A stretch of 20,260 nucleotides of DNA from Spirochaetales bacterium (GTDB taxonomy: Bacteria > Spirochaetota > Spirochaetia > DSM-27196 > SLST01), in NCBI GenBank assembly GCA_007130265.1, contig SLST01000261.1, forward strand, positions 1-20,260, given 5' to 3'. Both the position numbers and the translations under genes were made by a program. A model generated the notes under the pieces. It ran no database searches and was not told where the DNA came from. It saw nothing but the letters and a program-made list of their open reading frames with translations. Positions 1-7,245 of this stretch are shown piece by piece (positions within the stretch are counted from its first letter, which is position 1; the number at the start of each line of letters is the position of its first letter).

Positions 1-2221
1 CCTGGCAGCCGGGCGCCCCCACGCCGAGAAATACGGTCTCGTATCCTTCATCCTGCAGACTGCCAAGCGTGAAGTCGCGCCCGAGCGCCGTTCCCGTGCG
101 AATCTCGACGCCGAGTTGCTCGATCATGCGGATCTCGCGCGCGAGGGTTTCGCGCGGAAGCCGGTAGGCCGGGATGGTCTGAACGAGCATTCCCCCGGGT
201 CGGGACTCGGCCTCGAAGACGGTGGGGCGGTAGCCGAGTCGCGCGAGGAAATACGCGCATGAGAGACCGGCAGGTCCCGCGCCCACGATCGCGATCCTTC
301 GTCTCGCATTCTCCGGGGCTTCGCGAACCTCCGGCGTCTGGATGACCACCTCCTGATCGACCATATACCTCTTGACCGCGCGGATCGCCACCGGGCTGTC
401 GAGCGACGAACGACGGCAGTGGTCCTCGCACGTATGGAAACAGACCCGGGCACACACCGCCGCGAACGGGTTGCGCTCACGATGGACCTGGAGCGCCTCC
501 GCGTACCGCCGTTCGGCGATCAGCGAGACGAAGCCGGGCACGTCGACGCCGGCCGGACAGGCGCTCTGGCACGGCGCACGAACGAGCCCCGGGCAGACTC
601 CCGCCTCGCAATGCTTCTCGCGGATATGCGCCTCGTATTCGTGGCGGAAGTGACGGATCGTGGAGAGCACGGGGTTGGGTGCGGTCTGTCCGAGTCCGCA
701 GAGCGAGGTGTCCTTGATCCGCTCGCCGAGTTCGATGAGGCGGTCGATGTCGTCGGGGCGTCCGTCGCCCGAGGTGATCCGATTCAGGATCTCGAGCATC
801 CGACGCGTGCCGACGCGGCAGGGGACGCACTTGCCACACGACTCCTCCTGGACGAACTCGAGGAAGTAGCGCGCCACGTCGACCATGCAGGTCTCGTCGT
901 CCATCACGATGAGCCCGCCGGAACCCATGATCGCTCCGAGCTCCTGGAGCGACTCGTAGTCGAGCGGGATGTTGAGATGCTCGCGCGGGACACAGCCGCC
1001 GGAAGGTCCACCGATCTGAGCCGCTTTGAACGCACGACCGCCTCGAACTCCGCCGCCTATGTCGTAGATCAACTCACCAAGGGTCGTGCCAATGGGGACC
1101 TCGACGAGCCCGGTGTTCTCGACGGCGCCGGCGAGCGCGAAGACCTTCGTGCCCGGGCTGTGCTCTGTTCCTACTGCTCGCCACTGGGCGCCACGCGTTA
1201 CGATAGCGGCGACGTTCGCGTACGTCTCGACGTTGTTCAGGACGCTCGGCTTGCCCCACAGCCCCTTCTGTGCGGGGAAGGGCGGTCTCGGCCGCGGTTC
1301 CCCGCGCTTGCCTTCGATCGAGTTCATGAGGGCGGTCTCTTCTCCACAGACGAAGGCGCCCGATCCCTTGCGTATCTCCAGGTCGAACGAGAAGTCGCTG
1401 TCGAGGATGTTCTCGCCTAGAAGCCCGTACGCGCGCGCCTGACCGAGCGCGACCTCGAGGCGTTCGATGGCGAGCGGGTACTCGGCACGCACGTAGACGA
1501 AACCGCGGCTTGCGCCTATGGCGCGTGCGGCGATCGCCATTCCCTCGATCAGGCTGTGCGGGTCGCCCTCGAGGATGCTTCGGTCCATGAAGGCGCCGGG
1601 GTCGCCCTCGTCGGCGTTGCAGATCACGTACTTCACGCCGTCTTCCGACTGGGCGTCGCGCGTGAACCGCCACTTCATCCAGGTGGGGAATCCGGCCCCT
1701 CCGCGTCCCCGCAGCCCCGATTCCTTCATGCGCTCGATGATCGCGTCAGGGTCGAGCTTCAGCGCCTCGGCGAGGGCGGCATACGCGCTATGGGCGATCG
1801 CATCGTCGATGCTCGCCGGGTCAACCGTGCCACAGCGCGCAAGAACGGTCCGCGTCTGGGCATCGAGGAAGGTCTGCACCTCGTCGGTCGTCTCAGGAAT
1901 CCTGCCGGAGATCGCCTCTTCGACGATCCGCTCGACGTCCTGCGGCTCCACATGCGTGTAGCTCCTGCCGGAGGGCAGGACCGTTATGACCGGCCCTCGC
2001 GAGCACGGTCCCATGCATCCGGTGCCCACGAGTTCGACGGTGCCGTTGCGTTCCGCGAGCGTCGCCTGCAGGCGCGCAAGCACCTCGTCGGCTCCGGATG
2101 CGATGCAGCTCGCGCCCAGGCAGACACGAAACCGATGCTCGCACCGGGCCGTGTGCCTCACCTGCTCGTCGCGCATGGCTTGGAGATCGGTCTCGGAGTT
2201 GATCTTCTGCTGTTCGCTCAT
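1..2221 (-). CDS. NuoF-GltD fusion flavoprotein, putative bifurcating transhydrogenase subunit (partial, runs off left edge)
   Basis: 740 codons are visible; the C-terminus lies beyond base 1. The start is the ATG at 2221-2219, overlapping the upstream stop as ATGA. Domains in order: an N-terminal thioredoxin-like [2Fe-2S] domain (C34, C39, C69, C73); a NuoF module with the glycine-rich NADH/FMN loop GRGGAGFP near residue 170 and an SLBB-like part; the [4Fe-4S] motif ESCGKCVPCR (C462, C465, C468, with C508); a linker H537-C538-x4-C543; and a GltD/NfnB-type module. That last module starts with the Fer4_20 cysteines (C551, C555, then VCARVC-HTCEDHC) and continues into a Rossmann FAD site, VGAGPAGLSCAY, near 646. 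NuoF proteins oxidise or reduce NAD(H) at FMN; GltD-type modules carry FAD and bind NADP(H). Inference: a soluble NADH/NADPH/ferredoxin oxidoreductase resembling fused StnB and StnC. An NADPH-linked hydrogenase or formate dehydrogenase partner subunit is an alternative. Domain identity is secure; the reaction is not. Confidence 0.9.
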   Translation of the reverse strand, partial: MSEQQKINSETDLQAMRDEQVRHTARCEHRFRVCLGASCIASGADEVLARLQATLAERNGTVELVGTGCMGPCSRGPVITVLPSGRSYTHVEPQDVERIVEEAISGRIPETTDEVQTFLDAQTRTVLARCGTVDPASIDDAIAHSAYAALAEALKLDPDAIIERMKESGLRGRGGAGFPTWMKWRFTRDAQSEDGVKYVICNADEGDPGAFMDRSILEGDPHSLIEGMAIAARAIGASRGFVYVRAEYPLAIERLEVALGQARAYGLLGENILDSDFSFDLEIRKGSGAFVCGEETALMNSIEGKRGEPRPRPPFPAQKGLWGKPSVLNNVETYANVAAIVTRGAQWRAVGTEHSPGTKVFALAGAVENTGLVEVPIGTTLGELIYDIGGGVRGGRAFKAAQIGGPSGGCVPREHLNIPLDYESLQELGAIMGSGGLIVMDDETCMVDVARYFLEFVQEESCGKCVPCRVGTRRMLEILNRITSGDGRPDDIDRLIELGERIKDTSLCGLGQTAPNPVLSTIRHFRHEYEAHIREKHCEAGVCPGLVRAPCQSACPAGVDVPGFVSLIAERRYAEALQVHRERNPFAAVCARVCFHTCEDHCRRSSLDSPVAIRAVKRYMVDQEVVIQTPEVREAPENARRRIAIVGAGPAGLSCAYFLARLGYRPTVFEAESRPGGMLVQTIPAYRLPRETLAREIRMIEQLGVEIRTGTALGRDFTLGSLQDEGYETVFLGVGAPGCQ

Positions 2222-2772
2222 TCCGCAGCTCCTTCTGTGATCAGATCTGCTTCGCGTTCCTGCGCCGCGTGCGCTTCCTCTCGGTATGAGGCGAGCAGCT
2301 CCCGGATGCGTGCCGGTTTGACCCGCTGATGCACGTCGTCGTCGACCATCACGACCGGTGCGAGACCGCAGGCGCCGAAGCACCGGCCGATCTCGAGCGA
2401 GAAGAGACGATCCTCCGTCGTCTGACCGACCTCGATTCCGAGCTCACGGCGCAAGGCGGCGAGGACCTCCTGTCCGCCGCGGACATAGCAGGCGGTCCCA
2501 AGGCACACTCTGATGACGTGACGCCCGCGAGGCACGGTCGAGAAGAAGGAGTAGAACGTCACTACCCCGGCAACTTCGCTGAAGGGGATGTCGAGCCGCT
2601 TGCTGATGTGGCGGATGACACTGTCGGGAAGGTATCCGTAGAGCTCCTGCGCTCGCTGGAGGGCCGGGATGAGCACTCCCTTGACATCCCTGCGGTCCTC
2701 GATGAACCGGTCGAGCTCGCAGAGCTTGACCTCGTCGACCTCTTCGGCGCGCTCGTTTTTCTGCCGTACCAT
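2218..2772 (-). CDS. NuoE-like [2Fe-2S] thioredoxin-fold subunit (NuoE/HydC/StnA type)
   Basis: 184 aa. The start at 2772 is chosen because AAAGGAG sits seven bases upstream; an in-frame ATG further out (2823) has no such site and adds residues with no family resemblance. An N-terminal helical bundle (about 15-80, with GYLPD and VAGVVTFYSFF, typical of the family) precedes a thioredoxin-like ferredoxin domain. Its cluster ligands are C90 and C95 (CLGTAC) and C131 and C135 (CFGAC). This subunit carries one [2Fe-2S] cluster and relays electrons to or from the NuoF partner. The stop overlaps the start of the NuoF-GltD fusion by four bases (ATGA), so the two are probably made in fixed ratio. There is no membrane segment and no Complex I membrane gene nearby, which argues for a soluble complex rather than respiratory Complex I. 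Confidence 0.93.
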   Translation of the reverse strand: MVRQKNERAEEVDEVKLCELDRFIEDRRDVKGVLIPALQRAQELYGYLPDSVIRHISKRLDIPFSEVAGVVTFYSFFSTVPRGRHVIRVCLGTACYVRGGQEVLAALRRELGIEVGQTTEDRLFSLEIGRCFGACGLAPVVMVDDDVHQRVKPARIRELLASYREEAHAAQEREADLITEGAAE

Positions 2773-2851
2773 GTGAGTCTCCTTTGTCTCGTATCTCTTC
2801 GGAGTCAATGCTCCGCGGTACACTATCCGGAAGACCGGCGAAAGGAGGAGT

Positions 2852-2914
2852 ATCGGTAGATGATTATCGATATAGTAGAATCGATATCCTCAAATCGATA
2901 CTAACGGATCGATA
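2852..2914. repeat. Five-copy 14-bp-period ATCGATA repeat array, probable operator
   Basis: The heptamer ATCGATA occurs at 2866, 2880, 2894 and 2908 (start positions), each exactly 14 bases after the last, with unrelated 7-base spacers. A fifth copy with one mismatch (ATCGGTA) is in phase at 2852. The core ATCGAT is its own reverse complement, and the 2866 copy extends to the 8-base palindrome TATCGATA. The array covers the promoter: the 2908 copy lies in the spacer, the 2894 copy overlaps the -10 hexamer, and the others lie around and downstream of the predicted start. Such placement fits cooperative repression. I do not recognise the cognate regulator. No gene for one is adjacent. Confidence 0.8.
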
Positions 2915-2926
2915 AGAGGATGTCAA
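2898..2926 (-). promoter_or_regulatory. Sigma70-type promoter of the nuoE-like operon
   Basis: On the minus strand a perfect -35 TTGACA (2926-2921) is followed by exactly 17 bases and the -10 hexamer TAGTAT (2903-2898, four of six matches). Transcription would begin near 2891, giving a leader of about 120 nt before the ATG at 2772. The promoter lies in the AT-rich gap after the Gfo/Idh gene, so the redox operon probably has its own start. Two ATCGATA repeats fall inside or on the -10/spacer. Confidence 0.72.
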
Positions 2927-2974
2927 AGGGTTTTGCGGTGGTTTGGCAACGGATGTCGGGTTCGGGCGCCCCGG

Positions 2975-4144
2975 CTATCGCTTCTGTCCGTCCGTGAAGT
3001 ACGCTTCGATCTCGCTCGACAGCGGCGGTACTCGGCGCAACGCGTTGTCCGTGCGGAGCGAATCGGTAGCCACGACTCCGGCGGCCACCGCGTGGCGAGC
3101 AGCGACGGGCGAAGTGTTCGGCGGCGTTCCGTCGCGGAGGAATTCCACGAAACTCCGGACGATAGCCGGGTCCGACCCGCCATGGCTGCCGGCTTCGGGA
3201 CGTAGCTCGATCGTTTCGTCGGGTTCGCTGTGGCCTCCGGACCGTGTTGCATAGAGCCGGATCTCGCAACTCCCCGAGTCTCCGAAGTTCTCGATCCGTC
3301 CTTCGGTCCCAATGAAGGTGTAGTTGCGCCAGTAGTCGGGAGTGTAGTGGCACTGAACATAGGAGGCCTGCACGCCGTTCGCGAGCTGCATGAGCACCAT
3401 GTTGTGGTCCTCGATGTCGATCTGCGGAGAGTAGTCGGTGGCGGCCAGCGGCGGCCAGTTCCTCGAATCGATCGATACAGATCCCGTTTCGCCCGGCTCT
3501 CTGCGTGTGGCGCGGTTGTAGACCGAGAGCTTGCCCATGGCCACGACCGCCTGAGAGTAGCTTCCCGCGAGCCAGTGGATCACGTCGATGTCGTGAGCTC
3601 CCTTCTGCAGGAGCAACCCGGTCGTGTTCTCGCGCTGGGAGTGCCAATCCTTGAAGTATGCGTCGCCCCCGATCCCCACAAAGTGCCGGCACCAGACCGC
3701 CTCCAGGCGTCCGATGCGGCCGGCGTCAATCAGCCGTTTCATCTCAAGGATCGCCGGGAAGTAGCGCATGTTGTGGCCGAGGTAGAGCCTGCTGCCGGTG
3801 CGCATCGCGGTTTCGAGGATCCGGTCGGCGCCCTCGATGGTGATCGCGATCGGTTTTTCGAGGTAGACGGCTTTGCCGGCCTCGAGCGCCGCGATCGCGT
3901 GCGACTCGTGCAGGTGGTCGGGGCTGCACACGAAGACACCGTCGAGGTCGTCCCTCGTGACGAGCTCCCGGTAGTCCGCCGTCACGAAACACTCGGCTCC
4001 GTGCCTGTTCCGGAAGCGCTCGAGCGCCGCCGGTACGACATCCGCCGCGGCCACGAGCCGGCTGGCCGGGTCCACCTCCTCCACGCAGGAGGCGAGTGAG
4101 CCCCTTCCTCCGGGCCCGATGACACCAAAACGCAGTTCTTCCAT
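2975..4144 (-). CDS. Gfo/Idh/MocA family NAD(P)-dependent oxidoreductase
   Basis: 389 aa, about the usual family length. The N-terminal Rossmann fold has GVIGPGGRGSLA (7-18), and the EKP motif (96-98) marks the nicotinamide site. The C-terminal beta-sheet domain contains KGAHDIDVIHWLAG, with the histidine and aspartate typical of the substrate site. Members oxidise or reduce a hydroxyl of sugars, inositols or sugar derivatives; the substrate cannot be read from sequence. The start at 4144 is preceded by GAGGGGA. It begins only 10 bases after the DUF1854 gene, so co-transcription with the ABC transporter and DUF1854 genes is likely, although any functional link is unclear. No clear terminator follows it before the next promoter. 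Confidence 0.9.
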   Translation of the reverse strand: MEELRFGVIGPGGRGSLASCVEEVDPASRLVAAADVVPAALERFRNRHGAECFVTADYRELVTRDDLDGVFVCSPDHLHESHAIAALEAGKAVYLEKPIAITIEGADRILETAMRTGSRLYLGHNMRYFPAILEMKRLIDAGRIGRLEAVWCRHFVGIGGDAYFKDWHSQRENTTGLLLQKGAHDIDVIHWLAGSYSQAVVAMGKLSVYNRATRREPGETGSVSIDSRNWPPLAATDYSPQIDIEDHNMVLMQLANGVQASYVQCHYTPDYWRNYTFIGTEGRIENFGDSGSCEIRLYATRSGGHSEPDETIELRPEAGSHGGSDPAIVRSFVEFLRDGTPPNTSPVAARHAVAAGVVATDSLRTDNALRRVPPLSSEIEAYFTDGQKR

Positions 4145-4154
4145 TGGTTCCCCT

Positions 4155-4649
4155 CTACACGAATTCCCGGATGAGCGTCTGCGACTTCAGCGGAAGCCGT
4201 CCAAGGCGCAAGATATCGTACCGGTTCCCGTCCACGTCCTTGACGATGTACCTCCCGCCCCCGACCGCTCGGACGTTCTTGCGCGGATCGCGAACCTCGA
4301 AGGTCCGCGGCCCCTTGTCCGTAAAGACGCTCCACGTGATGACGTTCAAATCGTCGGTGACGGAGAATATCTCCTCGATCCGCGGCAGGAAGTACGAGCG
4401 GTTGAGCTCTTCGTGCACGATGTGCCGCGACGTTCCGTCGAGCTCGTGTATCCGCTCGATCACGCCTACCTCGTCTCCGTTGAGGTCGCGAAGCGAGACG
4501 AACGATTCGCGGTTCGAGATGGGGAAGACGCTCAGAATGTGCCCGAGCACGATCTGCGTCTCGCCTATACACGCGACCGGATCCCCGTGCCCGGTGCGGG
4601 TGATGCGGACGTCCGCCGGTTCCAGTATCGCTCCATACTCAACGCTCAT
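4155..4649 (-). CDS. DUF1854 family protein
   Basis: 164 aa, spanning essentially the whole DUF1854 domain. Recognisable landmarks are FPIS (42-45), SLRDLNGDEVGVI, the ELNRSYFLPRIEEI segment, TWSVFTDKGP, GGRYIVKDVDGNRYD and a C-terminal RLPLKSQTLIREF. The function is unknown. DUF1854 proteins are encoded beside, or fused to, ABC exporters, and that pairing is annotated as cyanophycin-metabolism-associated in other bacteria (from memory). Here the transporter gene ends 22 bases upstream and no cyanophycin synthetase or cyanophycinase is present. It has no signal peptide or membrane segment, so it is probably a cytoplasmic partner of the transporter. Confidence 0.87.
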   Translation of the reverse strand: MSVEYGAILEPADVRITRTGHGDPVACIGETQIVLGHILSVFPISNRESFVSLRDLNGDEVGVIERIHELDGTSRHIVHEELNRSYFLPRIEEIFSVTDDLNVITWSVFTDKGPRTFEVRDPRKNVRAVGGGRYIVKDVDGNRYDILRLGRLPLKSQTLIREFV

Positions 4650-4671
4650 TGGTGCCTCTCCCTTACGCGCC

Positions 4672-7014
4672 TTACGCGATGAAACCGGCGTTGTCGGTGC
4701 CGATCATCTCGCGCGCGAAGCCTGCCTGCTTCTCTACGAGATCAGCATAGATACCGCCGGCCTCCAGGAGCTCTTCATGACTGCCGGTTTCCACGATCTC
4801 GCCCTTTTCCATCACGATGAGCTTGTCGGCGTTGCGAAGGGTCGACAGGCGGTGGGCGATCGCGATCGTCGTTCGCCCCGCCACGAGACGATCCATCGCC
4901 TCCTGGATCGAAGCTTCGGTCGCCGAGTCCACCGCGGAGGTCGCCTCGTCGAGTATCAGTATCGCCGGGTTCTTCAGGATGGCGCGCGCGATGGATACGC
5001 GCTGCTTCTCGCCGCCTGAGAGCGTGATCCCTCGCTCGCCGACTTCGTTGTCGTAGGCGTCCGGGAAGCCCATGATGAACTCGTGGGCGTTGGCCGCCTT
5101 CGCCGCCGCGATTATCTCCCGGTCGGATGTCACGTCGGTCCCGTAGGAGATATTCTCCTTGATCGTCCGCGCGAAGAGAAACGTATCCTGGAGGACGAGC
5201 CCGATGTTCCTGCGCAGCGACTGGGTCCGGACGTTCCGCAGGTCTTCGCCGTCGATCGTGATCGTCCCTGAGGTCGGGTCGTAGAACCTGCAGATCAGCG
5301 ACACGAGCGTACTCTTGCCCGACCCGGTCTGCCCGACTACGCCGATCATTTGCCCCGGCTCGATCGTCAGATTGACGTTCTTGAGCACCCGCTCGCCGAC
5401 GTTGTACCCGAAAGAGACGTTCTTGAGCTCAATTCGCCCGTCGGGCCGCTCGAGATCGACGGCCTCGTCGTGATCGGTGAGCTCGGAGGGCATATTCATT
5501 ATGTTGAACACGCGCTCGGCGGCGGTCGCACTCTGCTGGTATACCTCGGTGAGCTGGATCAGCATCTGGATTGGCGCGTAGAACTGGTTCATGTAGGTGA
5601 TGAACTGCAGGAGAAGGCCCAGGGTGAGCACGCCGACGATCACCTGATGCCCACCGTACCCCCAGACAACCACCGTGCCGATCGACATGATGAAGAGCAC
5701 GATCGGCTGGAAAAACGAGCGCGTCTGCACGGCCGACAGGCTCGCGTCGTAGAAGTCCTTGTTCCGCCCCTCGAACGTGTCATACTCGCGCTCCTCCTGG
5801 GCGAAGGACTTCACGACGCGGATGCCGGTCACACTCTCGGCAACCGCCGCCGACAGCGACGAGTACTTCCTGCGGACCGATCGAAACACCCCCTTGAACT
5901 TTCGCGAGAAGAAACGGCCAAGGAGGATCACGATTGGAATAGGCCCGAGCGCGATGAGTGCGAGCGTCGTGTTCGCGCTGAAGAGCGCGACGCTGATGCC
6001 GACGATCATCAAGACGTTGATGATCGCCTGCTGCAGCGCGTTGACGATGAACCCCTGTACCATCTGGGTGTCGCCGAGGACGCGGGCCATGATACGTCCG
6101 GTGAGCTCACTGTCGTAGTAACTGAGCGACAGGCGTTGAAGCGCCCGGTACGCGTCGATCCGCATCGCCCGCACCACGCTGCTTCCGAGCACTCCCATGA
6201 TCTTGATGCGGAAGTGCTGGGCAAGCATGCGGAGGAATATGAGCCCGAGAAAGGCGCCGCTGATGAGTGCGAGCATTCTGAACCGCCCGGCGGCTTCGAG
6301 GTGCTCGGCCATGATCGCTTCGTCGACGAGCAGCCGGACGAAGAAACCGGGGCCGAGGTTCGCGATCGTGACTACGATCGACAGCAACGAGCCGACCACG
6401 ATCAGCCCCACGTGCGGTTTCAGGTATCGCGTGATGTTCGTGATGAAGCCGCGCTTGTTCGTGCACTTCGGGCAGACGTCGCCCTGGTGGGCGAGCGGGT
6501 ACCCGCACGTATGACACCGGTAGGTGGTGTCCGATTCGCGAACCCCTGAGATCTTGTCAACCGGCTCGTCAGAGCCGTCGGTCTGCGCGTCGGTCCCTTC
6601 TTCCGAAAGCCCCAGTCTACTGTTCGTCGTGCGGATGAACTCGTCGACAGCGTCGGAGAGCGTGCGCGAGTATCTGGCGATCTCGAGCTTGCGCCGGTCG
6701 TCCATCCGCAGCTCGATCACGCCGTTTCCGACGAAATCGCGGTTGAAGATCTCCGCGATAGTCGAGATTGCCGCATCCGTCGTCACTGAGGTTCCGGAGA
6801 CCACGACGATGCGGTCCCGGCAGCGGATGACGTAGCTTCTGCCGAACTCACCGGTCGGCAGGATATCAGAGACGATGATCTCCTCGGTCTCGGCCGGATC
6901 CACACCGGCTGCCCGGATGACGTCCTGGTCGGCGGACGGAAGTGTCTCGAATGTCTGGCTGATATGGAGAGGCTTGTCTTCGTCCGAGCCGTCGCGCCCA
7001 ATTCGCCGCAGCAT
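4672..7014 (-). CDS. ABC exporter (fused TMD-NBD) with N-terminal domain and zinc ribbon, DUF1854-associated
   Basis: 780 aa, roughly 190 longer than a standard half-transporter. Residues 1-160 are a soluble domain of unknown fold. Residues 167-184 form a zinc ribbon (C167, C170, C181, C184). Then follow a six-helix type IV exporter membrane domain (about 200-480) and a nucleotide-binding domain: Walker A GQTGSGKST (561-569), Q-loop region LVLQD, signature LSGGEKQ (665-671), Walker B ILILDE (685-690) and switch H721. All ATPase residues are intact, so it should work as a homodimer exporting an unidentified, perhaps lipidic or peptidic, substrate. The start at 7014 has AAAGGGGGA upstream. The DUF1854 gene follows after 22 bases. 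The zinc ribbon is unusual for an exporter and may sense or bind a partner. Confidence 0.92.
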   Translation of the reverse strand: MLRRIGRDGSDEDKPLHISQTFETLPSADQDVIRAAGVDPAETEEIIVSDILPTGEFGRSYVIRCRDRIVVVSGTSVTTDAAISTIAEIFNRDFVGNGVIELRMDDRRKLEIARYSRTLSDAVDEFIRTTNSRLGLSEEGTDAQTDGSDEPVDKISGVRESDTTYRCHTCGYPLAHQGDVCPKCTNKRGFITNITRYLKPHVGLIVVGSLLSIVVTIANLGPGFFVRLLVDEAIMAEHLEAAGRFRMLALISGAFLGLIFLRMLAQHFRIKIMGVLGSSVVRAMRIDAYRALQRLSLSYYDSELTGRIMARVLGDTQMVQGFIVNALQQAIINVLMIVGISVALFSANTTLALIALGPIPIVILLGRFFSRKFKGVFRSVRRKYSSLSAAVAESVTGIRVVKSFAQEEREYDTFEGRNKDFYDASLSAVQTRSFFQPIVLFIMSIGTVVVWGYGGHQVIVGVLTLGLLLQFITYMNQFYAPIQMLIQLTEVYQQSATAAERVFNIMNMPSELTDHDEAVDLERPDGRIELKNVSFGYNVGERVLKNVNLTIEPGQMIGVVGQTGSGKSTLVSLICRFYDPTSGTITIDGEDLRNVRTQSLRRNIGLVLQDTFLFARTIKENISYGTDVTSDREIIAAAKAANAHEFIMGFPDAYDNEVGERGITLSGGEKQRVSIARAILKNPAILILDEATSAVDSATEASIQEAMDRLVAGRTTIAIAHRLSTLRNADKLIVMEKGEIVETGSHEELLEAGGIYADLVEKQAGFAREMIGTDNAGFIA

Positions 7015-7245
7015 GATGTCCCCCTTTGCGGTCTTTGCGGGTTGCTTTGCCTATGCGATTACGATGAGCGGCCGGGACCCGAACCCCGTGACGGGACGGC
7101 GGTCACATGAGAAACGGGCGGGTTAGGGATGTTCGTCACGCAGGACATGGAGAAACCTCGTGGCCTTGCAGGCCGAGCTCACGGCGCCCTCGAAAGGCAC
7201 CGCTTCCGTCTAAAGGTGCACAATCGTCGGCCCAATGGCAACTGT
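7015..7245. other. Intergenic gap between fabH and the ABC transporter gene
   Basis: This 231-base gap holds no convincing gene. It contains two small inverted repeats (GGCCT-TGC-AGGCC at 7162-7174, and GCACC/GGTGC at 7197-7219). Neither is followed by a U-tract in the minus direction. A promoter for the ABC/DUF1854/Gfo group may lie here, but I see no good -35/-10 pair. Confidence 0.4.

Noticed and set aside
419..1420. Long plus-strand open frame of 333 codons opposite the NuoF-GltD gene
   Set aside because: The minus strand encodes unmistakable NuoF and GltD motifs across the whole span; the plus frame is an antisense shadow caused by GC-rich codon use.
2852..2914. CRISPR-like array
   Set aside because: The units are only 7 bases with 7-base spacers, far too short for CRISPR, and no cas genes are present. 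Operator repeats explain the pattern better.
2964..2971. GGGCGCCC palindrome as a terminator of the Gfo/Idh gene
   Set aside because: The stem is short and no U-run follows in the minus direction.
2773..2974. Rex-type redox operator (TTGTGAA-N6-TTCACAA) upstream of the nuoE-like gene
   Set aside because: I looked for it because of the redox operon and found no match in either orientation.
3471..3477. Further ATCGATA copies (also at 8889) as additional operators
   Set aside because: They are single, lie inside coding sequence and have no in-phase neighbours.
5350..6549. Plus-strand open frame of 399 codons opposite the ABC transporter
   Set aside because: It lies entirely over the conserved membrane and ATPase domains on the minus strand and has a His/Asp/Glu/Arg-rich composition typical of an antisense frame.
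7162..7174. GGCCT-TGC-AGGCC hairpin as a terminator of fabH
   Set aside because: Only five base pairs with no U-tract; likely chance in GC-rich DNA.
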